A model generated the notes under the pieces. It had not been told where the DNA came from. It saw only the letters and a list, made by a program, of their open reading frames with translations, and ran no database searches. 64,000 bases of DNA from Sinohyriopsis cumingii. Taxonomy: Eukaryota > Mollusca > Bivalvia > Unionida > Unionidae. Where the stretch lies: positions 62,001 to 126,000 of the forward strand of contig JAPYKE020000552.1 of assembly GCA_028554795.2 (NCBI GenBank). The letters are read 5' to 3'. Position numbers and translations under genes: made by a program. Below are positions 37,590-50,292 of the stretch, piece by piece (positions within the stretch are counted from its first letter, which is position 1; every line of letters starts with the position of its first letter).

Positions 37590-39420
37590 ATTAAGTAACA
37601 TAGGCTTGAAATAAACTTGGGACTCTACTTAATGTTGCTTCAGGAGAAATGGAGCTGATTTTCAAACTATCAAATGCTGTGTTATTCAAGCATTTAAGCT
37701 GGCAGGGTGGTGTCTTAATTCTATGATGTTATCAATCTCAACATCCCACACCACACCACAAAGATGTAATGGACATGGTTGACAATGTTATTAAATCCAA
37801 TAACAAAACATGCATCAATGTACCTCATAAAAATCCAACATTTACAAGAATATTTTTATATTTGCTGCAGAACTAGTTTTGTTAGGAAAAAGATTAATTA
37901 TTTACAATAACAACACATAAGATCCATGACTGGTTTCACTTTATTGCCTCTTCAGACCACAGAAGTAAGATTTATCCAGCTGTTTCAGAATACATGTACA
38001 TGTGATTTTCTGAGGGAAAAAATGTTACAAACCATAAGATAGCACAAATATAATGCAACATATCTGCACTGGCAACTATCAAAAGTAACTGGTACACTTC
38101 CTGCCAATAATTAACTTAGTTTGCCCCTACCCTTGGATCTATTATTATAAAAATAGGAAACCTATTAGTCACAAAAACATTAAAGATATCTCATTTTTTG
38201 GCACAACATTTGATCAGTATTTTTCATACTTTTTAAGTCTTCTGTGAAGTTGGATTGTTAATTTCTATTCAAAATTTAAAAGAGCTAAGAATTCACTGCT
38301 TTCTATTGATTTTGACACCATATTTAAGGGAACCAACAAATGGAGAGTTCTCCTTATACGATACATAGTTTCCATGCGACAAAAATATGCAGTGAAAATG
38401 AAATATATGCAATGCTTGTTTGCAGGAAGCTCAATTAATAATGTGAAAATGAAATAGGTCTGATTGTGTTAATTTATGTTTCTGTAAAAGTAATATCTAT
38501 AAAAAATAATATCCAGCTCATATAGCTATGAAATTCCTATCTGTTGAATACTGAAAATATCGGTCTTGTATGGCTACAATAAAAAAATCTTTCAAACTCA
38601 CTTCATGGAGTACTTTGATGTAGAACTAAGACAGAAAGATGTATAGCTGGAGTTGATTGTATCATGAAATTTTAATTACAAAATCTAAATGTATCCATAT
38701 GATGCGTGTATACACAAAAAACAAAAAATTGCATGACAGCTCTTGATATATAGATCCCTCCAAATAAATGTAACCAATAAACATAATAAGTTAAAAGATA
38801 AAAATGCTGTTAAAATTTTGTAAAATGTATATTATATAGAAAGCAAAGGTAAGAAATATAAAATCCTTAACATATAGTGTACATTTTTCCTTTAATATAA
38901 ACTGCATTAAAAAATATGGTCAAAGGTTGACTCTGGTGGTACAAAAACATACAGTTTCTTAACCAAATTCATTTAAGAAAAAAATTAATGGTAAAGTTTT
39001 AAGTCCAACAGAAGCAATAATTTGTTTAAATTTATTTCGAAAAAGAAAAAAAAATCAATGTGACCTAGGATTTATTAATATAATGTTGCAAACCAATTTA
39101 GTTTAAATCCATGAGGTCCTTCACAAGTTGTGAAAGGAAGTGAAATTTTCTATAGAATGGACATGACTGGACACAGCATGATTGGAGGCATAGTATTGTA
39201 ACAAAATAGGCATATTTCACAGTGTCACAAAAATGGAAATAAAATAAGACTGTTCATAGAAAGACAGACTGATAATACTGTTTAATGTTCTTTGTTACAT
39301 AATTAGCTACAACTGTCAGTTAGAACCAAAGGTTATAAAAGACAGTTATAGGGAAGCTAATTTGATCCATTTTGGATGGTAATCAAAGGAGAACTGCAGA
39401 TTCTGACCAAATCATGCCAT
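37590..39420. other. Intron sequence, nothing recognised
   Basis: No exon, ORF or repeat structure visible on either strand. Confidence 0.4.
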
Positions 39421-39424
39421 GTCA

Positions 39425-39775
39425 AATCCACTGGAAAGTATACAGACCCTGATCTGCCATCATATAATGCATGGCAGATCTAGCTCTATGGCTCTATATT
39501 GTTTATTCCACAGATTACACCTAACAAAATGCACAGACCATGATTTGTCAGCACATCATGCCATGGCTGATCTGGATCTATGTTGTTTCTTCCACAGATT
39601 ACACCTAACAAACTGCAGAGACCTAGATTTGCCAGCACATCATGCCATGGCATATCTGGGTCTATGTTGTTTCTTCCACAGATTACACCTAACAAACTGG
39701 ACAGACCTAGATTTGCCAGCATAATATGCCATGCAGATACATTATGCAGATATGTGGCTATAAAGTTTGCAGTTT
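39425..39775. mobile_element. MITE copy with internal 84-bp tandem expansion
   Basis: Three to four units of 84 bp, each with CAGATTACACCTAACAAA, an AGACC…GATTTGCCAGCACAT half and a GGCA…ATCTGG…TCTATGTTG half that pair as an imperfect palindrome. The outer parts (TTTGCAGTTTGATGTGACTT) are those of the MITE family. 84 is a multiple of three, which explains the repetitive ORFs on both strands. Confidence 0.75.
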
Positions 39776-40260
39776 GATGTGACTTAGAGTATATGCCGGG
39801 ACAGATGGTACACTGCATTAAAAATCCAAATAAAATTTCTGGCCAAGCCTGACTTGGAATTTTAGGTTTATACACTTTACACACTCAAGAAATTTTGTCA
39901 AAGGGTAAATAATACTATCAAGTACTTGTTCCTCATGCAAAATGATTAAACAGCCATGTCACAGCATGGTTTCAATGCATGCAATGTTATTCATTTGCAT
40001 AATGAAATAGATGATTCACATCAGGCAAAATATTTGCTCAGAAATGAGACTTAGAAATTGCTTAAATAAAATTGGCCTCATATTTTAAACTTCATTAAAT
40101 TGGCAATTTCGTAAGAAAACAAGGCACACTTTAAAAAGAGGTTTAGAGTAAGACAAGTACTTTCCCAAGTCACTTGTCTATGGGACAGATATTTTCAAAT
40201 ATTAAAATGGGATTCTGCATTCAAATGCGATCGGAGGCTCAGTCTGAAACACAGCCTTAC

Positions 40261-40322
40261 CTCCATGGCATCTGTTACTGCCAATATAACATCAGAGCCA
40301 AATAACACATCATCCGGTTCCG
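40261..40322 (-). CDS. STKLD1: Short armadillo-region exon
   Basis: A 62-nt exon with acceptor tatttaag and donor gtaagg. It encodes EPDDVLFGSDVILAVTDAME. Two bases complete the codon opened by the 43-kb exon and it leaves in phase 0, which fits the 37-kb exon. It was found by phase logic because it is too short for an ORF search. Confidence 0.68.
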
Positions 40323-40809
40323 CTTAAATAAAAAATGATAAATTTACATTAAACAGTATTAAAAAGATGTCTATGATAAATCATGTTTCTCTAAGAATAC
40401 ATATCAAATCACAATATGATTAAGACTGACTTCCACAACTTAATCCTAAACTCCATATCTTCCAAATATTAATTTTTTTTTTGGTTTTCCTTGTCTTTAT
40501 ATGATAAATGACAAGTACTCTCCCATGATATTATTACAATTACCTCCCTTTATCAGTGAAAGTTGTCAATCATATACTGGATGCTCTGTAGTTTAAGCCA
40601 GAGTGAAATATTAGTGAGAATGCTCATATTGTAGAGAGGTGAGGGAGGGCTTAAGTGTAATATCAGTGGGTAAGCATATTCTCCAAAAAATGTAACTTAT
40701 GAAAAACATTTCATTTCTCTGCTGAATGCATCACCTGATCATGATATGAGAATAGATAAAATGAAGAAGAAATATATAAGCATCCAACCCCTATACATGT
40801 CACCCTGAG

Positions 40810-41190
40810 ATTACATTATGGTACAGGTCCTAAAATGATGGAATGAACTGCATTCCTAATGAGAGGAAGCACTGCCAAAGAATAACTATTGTCAAATGAT
40901 TTCCATGAAGTCTTGGATAAAGAGAAATCATCTCCAACCATGGCTGTGAAGGTGGTTCTAAATTGCCATATGGCTCTCTCCCTGATTCTGCCAAAATACC
41001 AGGGACTAATATTCAGCCTGAATGGGGAGTCCTGAGCTGGTAAAACATATCCTTGAATGTGAACCACAGGAATTTATGGTAAGACCTGTGAATGGCAATG
41101 AGAAGACACATATCTTGCATGTCTAGCTTGACTATGACGCATCCCTTCAGAACAGTGCTGAGAATCAATCTTGATGTTTCCATTCTAAAC
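40810..41190 (-). pseudogene. DIRS-like/retroelement RT fragment
   Basis: Reading the minus strand gives VIVKLDMQDMCLLIAIHRSY then HKFLWFTFKDM, a degraded LPFGL-type box (SPFRLNISPWYFGRI), and MVGDDFSLSKTS where the catalytic YLDD would lie. The order and spacing fit the fingers-to-palm part of a DIRS-type RT. Frames are shifted and no termini are visible. Confidence 0.5.
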
Positions 41191-41528
41191 AAAGGTGCTC
41201 AAATGAATCAGTAGAGAGAAGCTCAGATCCATGTCTGGACAAAACTTGCCAATGAACTAAGTAAATTCTGTAGTAAAATCTCACTGAGTTTGCATCGTGA
41301 ACAAACACCACTCTTTTTGTTAAGGGAATATCTTTTTCTTGCTGCAGGACATTGGCTTTGTGTGAGTCTCTTGGTCATCTATAGGTGGCTTTTAACTATG
41401 GGCAGGGGTACTGAATGTAATGTAGGGGCTATCCATGATGATTATAAAACACATGTTGTCAGGAGCAGAGTCTCTTAGATTCTGTGGCAAACTGTTGGTG
41501 TCTGTATATTTCTTCAGGCACATATGCA

Positions 41529-41531
<3 letters not shown>

Positions 41532-41565
<34 letters not shown>
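41532..41565. repeat. (ATT)n microsatellite
   Basis: About 11 ATT units. Confidence 0.95.
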
Positions 41566-41566
<1 letters not shown>

Positions 41567-42419
41567 GAGGCAAGGTGAAGGTGAAATCAGTGCAGCTTTA
41601 AAAATATGTAAGCTAATTTATTTTGTGTGCAGTGATTGCACCTCTTAAAAGTGAAGCAATAACTTCAGAATCATAATTCTGAAATCTTTTTATTTATGTA
41701 GTTTGTTTTGCCTTATTTCTTACACAGAAATAATGCTTGCATGCATTTATAATGTAGATTTTATTGATGACTGATCAGCAGAGGGTTAAACACTGGACTG
41801 AGAAACTATTAATTAGGCAGTTCACCTGAAATGCACATAAAATTGTAGAGGTAATACATGTATGGCTGGATTTTCATGGACATGTATCATATAGACAAAA
41901 ATATAGGTAAGTAATGCCTGTTTTACTCTTTCTCCTACCTGTAAAGTTAGATAAAATATTTCTTTTGCTTCATTGCAGTACATCATCATATGAGCTACCA
42001 TGAACCTCGTTACTGGGGAAAGCATTGTATTCTTCTCCAGATTAATGAATTTAATATGCATTATGATACAAAATTATTATTTACTTTCTCAAAATATGTT
42101 GTAAATATGGCAGCTTCCATATCTGATGCTGGAATGGCATCATCTGTTTAAATGGAACAGAGACTAACACCAGGATGCCACCTGTTAAATTTGGTTAAAT
42201 TATGTTTAACAGTTTAGGAGAAGATAAAAGTGTTGACACATTATGGATAAAGGACCATACCATGCAGTCTCAGTGGACCTTATGGCCAGATAAAGTAAAA
42301 CAAAGCATCAGTTTAAATGTACACCACAATGAAAACTGTAAAAGGACAGATGGTCTCATGCTTAAGGAAACTAAGAAAACTGTTTCATCAAAGTATTGTC
42401 TCAACTGTTAAAACATTAT

Positions 42420-42725
42420 GAACATGTATGTGTGATTTGGATTTTTAATGTAGCTTTAATAATTTTTTGGTCATATTGCAATGATGTGTGAAGTGTGGCA
42501 GTATACAGTGATGTCTAGCACTGGGGCATCATGCTTGAGACATGTTGCATGATGACCCACCCAGTCACATTATCCTGACACCAGACCCACCAGTCCTAAA
42601 ACTAACCTCTTAACGCTCAGCACCTAGCAAGGCAACTGTCAGTATCATTTTTATAAGTGTTTGGTATGATTTGGTTGGGGTTCGAACCCATGACCTCATG
42701 CATCAGAGGCTATAGTGGTCATTAA
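42420..42725 (-). mobile_element. tRNA-SINE family 2 copy
   Basis: It contains a B-box complement GGGGTTCGAACCC near 42,677, the body GACCCACCCAGTCACATTAT, and the 3' end with GATTTTTAATGTAGCTTTAA next to a short TGTATGTGTG tail. Confidence 0.78.
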
Positions 42726-43068
42726 AACATTATGACATATTCCATAATACTGCAGACTCATTTACTTTTGTCAGTATAAATTTTTTTGTTGTGCAGAAAA
42801 TGACACTGTATTTGGTACTGAAATGTAATAGTCTGTCGCGATAGCCTCAAAAAGAGAAAGGAGTCCTTTATTTTCTTAGTGGATTATTTATTTGATTATA
42901 TGGTTTGTAGTAACCACAAAAATTCAACAAGCCAGACAATCCTTTATAATCCAAGAACACTGGTAACACATAAATAAATCTTGAAATCTTTATGTACTGT
43001 AACATTTTCTCTTTTTGTGAATATTTCTTTGGGGCATAATCAACAATGAATCAGCCTGAATTACTTAC

Positions 43069-43308
43069 CATAATATATTAAGTTGTTCAAAACAGTGCAT
43101 CCTGCAACCTGGATTTCCTTGCTGGTCAGGTTATTTTTCATTGCCATGGCAATGAGTCTCTTGCCCTTGGGGTAAATGTGTAATCCTTCCTCTTGTTTAG
43201 AGAGCTCTACAAGATAATCCAGAGCCTCCTGTACACAGGATTCAAAATCCACCATTGATGCCAGATATTCAACTACCTTCAAAATACCCTGGTCCCGTGG
43301 CATGGTAG
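43069..43308 (-). CDS. STKLD1: Armadillo-region exon (longest exon)
   Basis: A 240-nt exon between atttcag and gtaagt with about 79 whole codons. It is helical in character: ILKVVEYLASMVDFESCVQE, ALDYLVELSKQEEGLHIYP, and a repeat-like end QVAGCTVLNNLIYYG. The last stretch follows the armadillo helix-3 pattern (small residue, LxNL). Phase is 1 in and 1 out. Confidence 0.8.
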
Positions 43309-43365
43309 CTGAAATATTACAAGAAAACAGGTTGCTTTAATCTCATAAAATAATTTATACTCTAC

Positions 43366-43552
43366 CATATATACTTGCTTGTAAGTCATGTCCAACAGCA
43401 AACAATATAGAACCTGATGTCATTACATAGTGCACCTGTATATTGGGGTCTATGTTATTTATTGTACTATTTATTTATTATGTGATTGTAGATCTGTGTC
43501 TCTGAAGTTTGTAACTTGATATGACTATTAAGTGAGTATAGATGGTAAGATC
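43366..43552. mobile_element. MITE copy with clear terminal inverted repeats
   Basis: The left end ACCATATATACTTGCTTGTA then AGTCATGTCCAAC faces the right end GATATGACTATTAAGTGAGT then ATAGATGGT. The interior has ATATAGAACCTGATG and TGTAGATCTGTGTCTCTG. The total is about 187 bp with no coding capacity. Confidence 0.72.
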
Positions 43553-44191
43553 TTCACTATCCAATATGACATTTCTTTCACTAATTATTATTATTTGTTA
43601 CTATATCATCTTGATCAAAATAGTAACGTTCCCTTTACATTTAAACATTTTTATTCAGTCATCAAGGAAGCATTAGCTATTCTCTACTTTAAAACATTTA
43701 ATTCCTGTTGACTATTATGAAATTTTTAGCATCTAGTAACTATAAAACTAATGACCTAAAATAATGGCATTCTGATCATATAACAACATTAAAAAATAAC
43801 ATTACTGCCACAAAAGTGACATGAGATATACAAAGATTAATTATGAAAATCTGAATTTTGTATCTTTTACAACCTGATTAAGTTGTATCTGTTAAGAGTT
43901 TAATTATTTCTAGTCTTCCAGCTATCAGATATTTAAAAAAAAAATGTATAATGAACAATTTACTCTTGAAAAATATAATAAAAATACAGTCCAACTTGTT
44001 TCTTTGATTTATAAAATGTAAAAGATCTGATTAATTGATTATTCTTAAATAAACTTTACTTTATTTTAGTTAAGGACATGAATATTAATGAATTCTCAGA
44101 AGTCAATTATAAGTAAACATGAATATCATCAAGTGAGGTGTAAATGATCTTGCTTGGAAAAAAGACTTGAGAGCAGTGAACATATCATTAC

Positions 44192-44195
<4 letters not shown>

Positions 44196-44268
<73 letters not shown>

Positions 44269-44282
44269 ATATATATATATAT
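44196..44282. repeat. (AT)n microsatellite
   Basis: Two blocks of alternating AT, about 67 and 17 bp, separated by AGG. Confidence 0.96.
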
Positions 44283-44531
44283 AAGGTTCTTCTTAATTCA
44301 GTTTGATTTTCACCTTTCATATGTGATTGGGTATCTTAGCTGAATTAAAAATATGCACATGTGATTTGGTGTCTTAGTTCAACTAAAAATATGGGAATGT
44401 GACTGGGAAACTTAGCTAAATAGGAATAAATAGATGCCTTCAGCAAATTACACACATCAGAAACAAATTTTATTATATATAATACCATAAAAATTTTGTA
44501 TCACATTAATATCCATGACCAGATGATTAGT

Positions 44532-44738
44532 ACCGTATGTACTCATTCATAAGTCAAACTGCAGACAGCACAGACCCAGATCTATTGTCACATAGAGCGC
44601 TTGCAGATCTGGGTCTATGAAGTTGTTTGTTAGAGATAATAAAGAAAACAAACAATGCAGACCCTGATCCACTGGTGTATTATGTGATGGCATTATGTTG
44701 CTTGCAGTTGGATTTGACTTACAAGTGAGTATATATGA
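44532..44738. mobile_element. MITE copy (GATCTGGGTCTATG family)
   Basis: The left arm ACCGTATGTACTCATTCATA and right arm TTGACTTACAAGTGAGTATA are complementary in part. Inside, CAGACCCAGATCTATTG faces GCAGATCTGGGTCTATG. Confidence 0.72.
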
Positions 44739-44830
44739 TTTGAGAAATTACTGCATTTTTTCCCTTTACTTTAAAGGAAAATAAACTTAAATTTGTATTT
44801 GTGACTAGAACGAATATACCAAGTTAATTC

Positions 44831-44861
44831 ATATATATATAAATATATATATATATATATC
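44831..44861. repeat. (TA)n microsatellite
   Basis: A short run of TA with one AA interruption. Confidence 0.85.
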
Positions 44862-44951
44862 TCACAAGAGTGAAAAATATGCAACATTGATTGGTCTCAA
44901 TGTCCTTTCATTTATAAAAAAAATACTTTTTCACAAAATTACTGAACCTAC

Positions 44952-45061
44952 GCATATGAGGGCCTTTTGTGGATGCCAGCTGGATTCTCTTTCTCTTTTC
45001 AAGCTGTGTATAGTCACTCAGCTCCACACAGGACTTGATGTATGGAACCCTCAACAAATCT
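44952..45061 (-). CDS. STKLD1: Kinase tail and basic linker exon
   Basis: A 110-nt exon, acceptor ctcag and donor GTAGGT. It encodes DLLRVPYIKSCVELSDYTQL then EKRKRIQLASTKGPHM. The first part closes the kinase domain (LL, PYI) and the second is a basic linker towards the armadillo region. The phase is 1 on exit, as the next exon needs. Confidence 0.8.
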
Positions 45062-45508
45062 CTGAGAAAAAAAATTATGGTAAGTAAAAGAGACCAATAA
45101 ATAGAGCCAATAAAGTGCTTAAAGGTACAAAGTATAAGTAGCAGTGAATCCAACCTCATTAAAGTATTTCCTTACTCTTCCATTTGTTTCTACCCCTCTA
45201 TTAATTTTAAAAATGAAAAACATCAATGATATAAAAATACACAGAAAACTTTCATTCATCAATTTACTGATTTGGACCTGTCACCAGGGGGTCTCTAATA
45301 CTGTCATCTTGATGTCATATTCAGGTGTTATGGTAGCTAAACTGGTAGCATGTCAGACCCATAATTTAAATGACATGTCCAGCTTCTGTATCCTCGAATG
45401 ATATAGCTAATAAAGTTTAGAAAGTGTCATTAAAAACATGCAAACTCTAATTACACTGCATGCCGTCATTTTCTTCTTTAAAGAAAAATTGCATACAAAT
45501 ATACATAC

Positions 45509-45582
45509 TGTGCTGATGGTCGTGTGTCATGGTTCTTTTTCAACATTGACCTCAGTAAAGATATAATATCATCAGAGTAGTC
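45509..45582 (-). CDS. STKLD1: Kinase exon: helix H, subdomain XI arginine
   Basis: A 74-nt exon between tttttcag and GTATGT. It reads DYSDDIISLLRSMLKKNHDT then RPSA, the usual end of a kinase C-lobe with the conserved Arg-Pro. Its last two bases (CA) join the A of the next exon to give Gln. Confidence 0.85.
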
Positions 45583-46384
45583 CTGAAAAATATGAAGGAA
45601 TCACAATTTTATGCATTTTCCTCATTTTATGAAGAACAGACAACATGTTTTAGCCCTGCATAAAAATATTATACTCAACTAGAATGCACCCTCAGTATTA
45701 AAAAAATATTATATGTTCTAGAAGTAACAGTATCAAGGACTGGCACAAAGAATGTCACATATCAGGGAACACAACATCATGTCTACCTTATGTTATTGTG
45801 TCTTCTTCATACTATTGTACCTCATGGAATTGTATCTCACCCTAACATGATAGTGTTTTATTTGATCTGACATAATAAATAATTTGTCTGTGTATGGAGG
45901 AGATATGAAGAAAAATAATTTGTCCATAGCATGTCACTTTCCACTTTACTACATACTCATTACTGCATATTCAATAATAAACAATATTTGCACGAGTCAT
46001 TACACTTAAAATTAATCTAGTTTCAACATATTTCTAGATATAGTCATTAAATGTTTGATAATGATATGATTATCATGAAACAGTGTACTAATGAAAAAAT
46101 ATTTGAATATGTGTGTGTCATCAACTTGAGTGTAATGTCACAATGTGTATAACAATATTTGTTATGTAATGTAGATTTATTTGTTAATAGTCATAGTCAT
46201 TTACAGACCTATTCCAAAAATCCATAAATTTGTTCGTGAGGTACTAACTGCATTCATTATCAAAATGAATGCTCAATCCAATAATCCAATAATCCTTACA
46301 TTTACTTTTTGTCCTCTGTTCAATACTGATGGTATTTTTATATCTTGCATAATTAATTTTTTGCAGCAAAACTACTGATTGCAG

Positions 46385-47170
46385 CATGCAGATATAATTT
46401 AGTAACCTAACTCATATTTGACTTTAATGATGTGAGCATGTATAGTCTAGTGACCAAATTTGTATTTGACTCTATTGATGTCAGTATGTGGATATAGTCT
46501 AGTCACCAAATTTGTATTTGACTACTGATGTCAGTACATATATGTGGATACAGTCTAGTGACCTAACTCATATTTGACTCTATTGATGTGACTATGTCGA
46601 TATAGTCTAGTGACCAAATTTATATTTGACTCTAATAATGTCAGCATGTGGATATAGTTTAGTGACCTAACTTGTATTTGACTCCATTGATGTCAGTATG
46701 TGGATATAGTCTAGTGACCAAATTTATATTTGACTCTACTGATGTCAGTATGTGGATATAGTCTAGTGACCTAATTTGTATTTGGTTCTATTGATGTCAG
46801 TATGTGGATGTAGTCTAGTGACCTAACTTGTATTTGGCTCTATTGATGTCAGTATGTGGATGTAGTCTAGTGACCTAATTTGTATTTGACTCTAATGATG
46901 TTAGCATACATAGTGTAGTGACCAAATTTGTATTTGACTCTATTGATGTCAGTATGTGGATAGAGTCTAGTGACCAAATTTGTATTTGACTCTATTGATG
47001 TCAGTATGTGGATATAGTCTAGTGACTTAATTTGTAATTGACTCTATTTATGTCAGTATGTCCATATAGTCTAGTGACCAAACTTGTATTTGACTCTATT
47101 TATGTGAATATGTGGATATAGTCTAGTGACCTAACTTGTAATTGACTCTACTGATGTCAGCATGTACTTA
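46385..47170. repeat. 52-bp minisatellite, about 15 copies
   Basis: The unit contains GATGTCAGTATGTGGATATA, GTCTAGTGACC and AATTTGTATTTGACTCTATT. Two variants, ACCAAATTTG and ACCTAACTTG, are intermixed. Copies are 80-95% alike by eye. Confidence 0.95.
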
Positions 47171-47963
47171 TTATACCAAGTTCAGTGACACAATCTATGT
47201 TATGCTTGAACATAAATCTCAGCAAAATAAATGCAGTGTTTTCAGAGCTACACTAAAAGTTAATCAATGAGTTCAAATGTATATTAAATTAAGTTTTATT
47301 TTCTACATTATCTGAGAAATATATGGTATACATTACCTGAGAAATATAATTTATAGTGTATGTAATATTTGAAAAATTATTGTATTCACAAACTTCATAA
47401 AAAATAACTGGATAAAATTGGAATATATAATTCAGTCATATGTACATAACTAAAGAATCCAGCAAACAAGCTTTTAAAAAGAGCTAATTTATTTCTAATC
47501 TTATCAGCTAGAAATAAGTTAAATGTAAAACACTTTGCTCCATTTTGTAATGAACAAACTCCCACAGTTCTGTTAGTAGACTTGTTGACTTCCAATTCTT
47601 AACTCACACTGGCAAGTCAAACTATTCCTTAAGAGAAATTCTACTGAACCACTGACCATTCAAATGTGCAGCTTGTGTGTATCAAAATGAAAATGCTTAC
47701 TGACCAATCAAATATCCAGCTGGTGTGTATCAAAATGAATTTTTTTTGTCGACCAAGCATAATTTTGTTTGTTCCTTCTTGTGACACAGTAAACACTGTA
47801 AGGTTAAATTGCTCAGAGGCAAATAAAATGTCCTGTCCTAGGATGCACCAAATTAGATAATATGGGCTGGTCCATCTGTGAAAATTGAAAATGCACCCTA
47901 CTGGTCATGAACCAAATCAAAGGCATTAACAACTGAGACACTGGAATTCATGTATATATATAA

Positions 47964-50292
47964 GTTACAGCATTTGTATGGGAAAATACGAACAATTTTT
48001 TTTGTAGTAATAATGCACAACCTTGAGAGTGCAGTTTTAATCCTCCCAAAAATGAGTGCATAATTACAAATGCACTAACCTTTTTATTATATACTCATTT
48101 TGTTATTCTACCTATGGTTTAACTATAAAAAATATACTACAAGAAACAAAATAATTGAATTTATGATGTATTCCCCAAAAAATACACACCCATAGATTCA
48201 TCGATAAACAACAACATTAATGAACACACAGCACTGCCCAGCAACCTTTGAACTTTGTTGACCACTTGACTTTAGTTTAAAAAAGAACTGTCATTTTGGT
48301 CTACTTAAAATTGAAATTTAGAGTCATACTATGAATGAATGCACATTGCAACAAGTTTTGCAGCTGGTCTGGAATGGATGGATTTTGGTTTTATTTTTGT
48401 GTTGATCCTACTCATTTCTTCTGGTTATGGACTGGATTTGTTGGCTGCATCAATTCTGCACAAAGTACATGTTATTTGAGCAGGGACAGATGCGTCTTGA
48501 CTCAGCAGCATGTATTATTCTCTTCTGTCACTGAATATTTAATCATAATGTGGGAACAAATATTAACTCTTTCAATTTAAACTATCAGAAAGACACTATG
48601 GAATATCACTTTCATTTCATTTTGAGTGCAGTAAGAAGAATGTGATTTAAGTTGGAAATGTAATCAAAATTACAGTAGAATTTCATGGTGTATAATCAAG
48701 TTTTAGAATGTGAAATCAAGTTTTAGAACCCATGACATAGCTCATGTAATTTGGATTTGCAGAACAAAGAAATTACATTTTGTGGAAATTCAAGATGCAA
48801 AATTGAAAGTATATTTTTTGCCATTCATATTACCAGCATATTACTCCTAAGACATATTTATGTAGGGATCTCAGCAATGTTATGACCTGTATGGCATCTA
48901 TCACTAGCCTAAACCCAAAATAATGTATCAAAAAAGTTAATGTGGAAAATTGGAAAGCAGCTTGTGTAAGACAGTCCACTCAGCCAGTGAAAATGAAAAT
49001 TCTTTTTCACCTTGGCTTATTGACTCTACAGCCCTTACTTTTAGACCAAATCTGTCAGATGCATTTTTTTCTCTCAGATTTAGTACTTTGGCTTATTATA
49101 TGCTCATTTCTTTTCTCTGTTAACTTTACATTATCAGAATCATTCAATATTTTACAATATTGCACACCTTCATATTGCACCCATGCGCAGGACATGTGTG
49201 CCCAATAATGTATTAGGAACTACTTTGTAAACAAATCATGTACATTCACATATTAGGTGCAATACATTTTGGTTGATTAAATTTGTTTCTGAATGAACTA
49301 AAGCAGATGTTTCGTGGACTGCAATACACCAAATGCTTTGCTACATTTTCCATGTTAACTTTTTGATACACTGTTTAAGATTTTGCAATAGACACCAGAT
49401 TTCATAAAATTGCTTCGTACCTACAAATAACATGCAAGCTATAAAGGCATAAACTGTCTCCTTTAGCTGGTAATAAGAATGGCAAAAAAAAAATACTTAC
49501 AGTTTTACATCCAGAATTTCCACAAAATGTACTTTCTTAGTTCTGCAAATCCAAATTACATGAGCCATGTCAGGAGTTCTCAAGCTTGATTACACATTTC
49601 GAAATTGTACTGTAATTTCGACTATATTCCAAGTGCAATTACATCTTCCTTACTGCATTCAAAATGAAATAAACATTACATCCAATAGCATCTTTTTGAT
49701 AATTGCAATCAAAACACTTCATATTTTTACCACATTATGATTTCAAATAGTCAATGACAGAACAAACACTTGGAGATGTAAACACATTTCTCTCCTCGCT
49801 GCTTCAATCCGATGTATCCAGTCCAAAATCACGAACTTTCATAGAATCGAAATAAAATACCAAAATCTATTCATTCCAGATCAAATGGAAAAGTTGTTGC
49901 AATGTGCATTCATTCACAATTGGCTGCAAATTTCAATTTTAACTAGACATGCCATTTTCTTTTGAAAGTTACGTCGAGCTCGCGCCTAAGTTCAAATTTA
50001 TCTGGGCGGAGTTATGTGCACATTAATAATGTTGTTGTTGTGTAATGATGAATCTGCACTTGTGTATTTAGTTTGGAATATGGCATACATTCATTTACGT
50101 TGTTTCTTGGAGTGTATTTTGTTTATATAATTAAGCCTTAGGTAGAATAAGAAAATGAGCATATAATAAAAGGGTTACTGCATTTGTATGGGAAAATATG
50201 AATTCGTTTTGTCAGATGGATATACTGCACTCCCAAGGTCATGCAGTATTCCATCCAGAACACTCATTCATATTTTCCCATAATGCAGTAAC
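47964..50292. mobile_element. Foldback-like element: ~1-kb imperfect inverted repeat arms
   Basis: The left arm (about 47,964-48,980) and right arm (about 49,311-50,292) match as reverse complements along their whole length. Landmarks are the ends GTTACAGCATTTGTATGGGA / GTTACTGCATTATGGGAAAA, TTTTATTATATACTCATTTT / TTTTATTATATGCTCATTTT, TGAATGAATGCACATTGCAA on both sides, and TCATGTAATTTGGATTTGCA on both sides. The spacer is about 330 bp. No transposase ORF or target duplication found. Confidence 0.85.

Noticed and set aside
40816..41067. SH2-like domain (PWYFGRI … YSLAVLPL … SIIL) suggesting a CRK-type pseudogene
   Set aside because: The upstream frame reads VKLDMQDM…HKFLWF, which fits a retroelement RT; PWYFGRI then falls at the LPFGL box and GDDF at the YLDD position.
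46385..47170. CRISPR-like array
   Set aside because: The whole unit repeats, there are no unique spacers, and the genome is eukaryotic.
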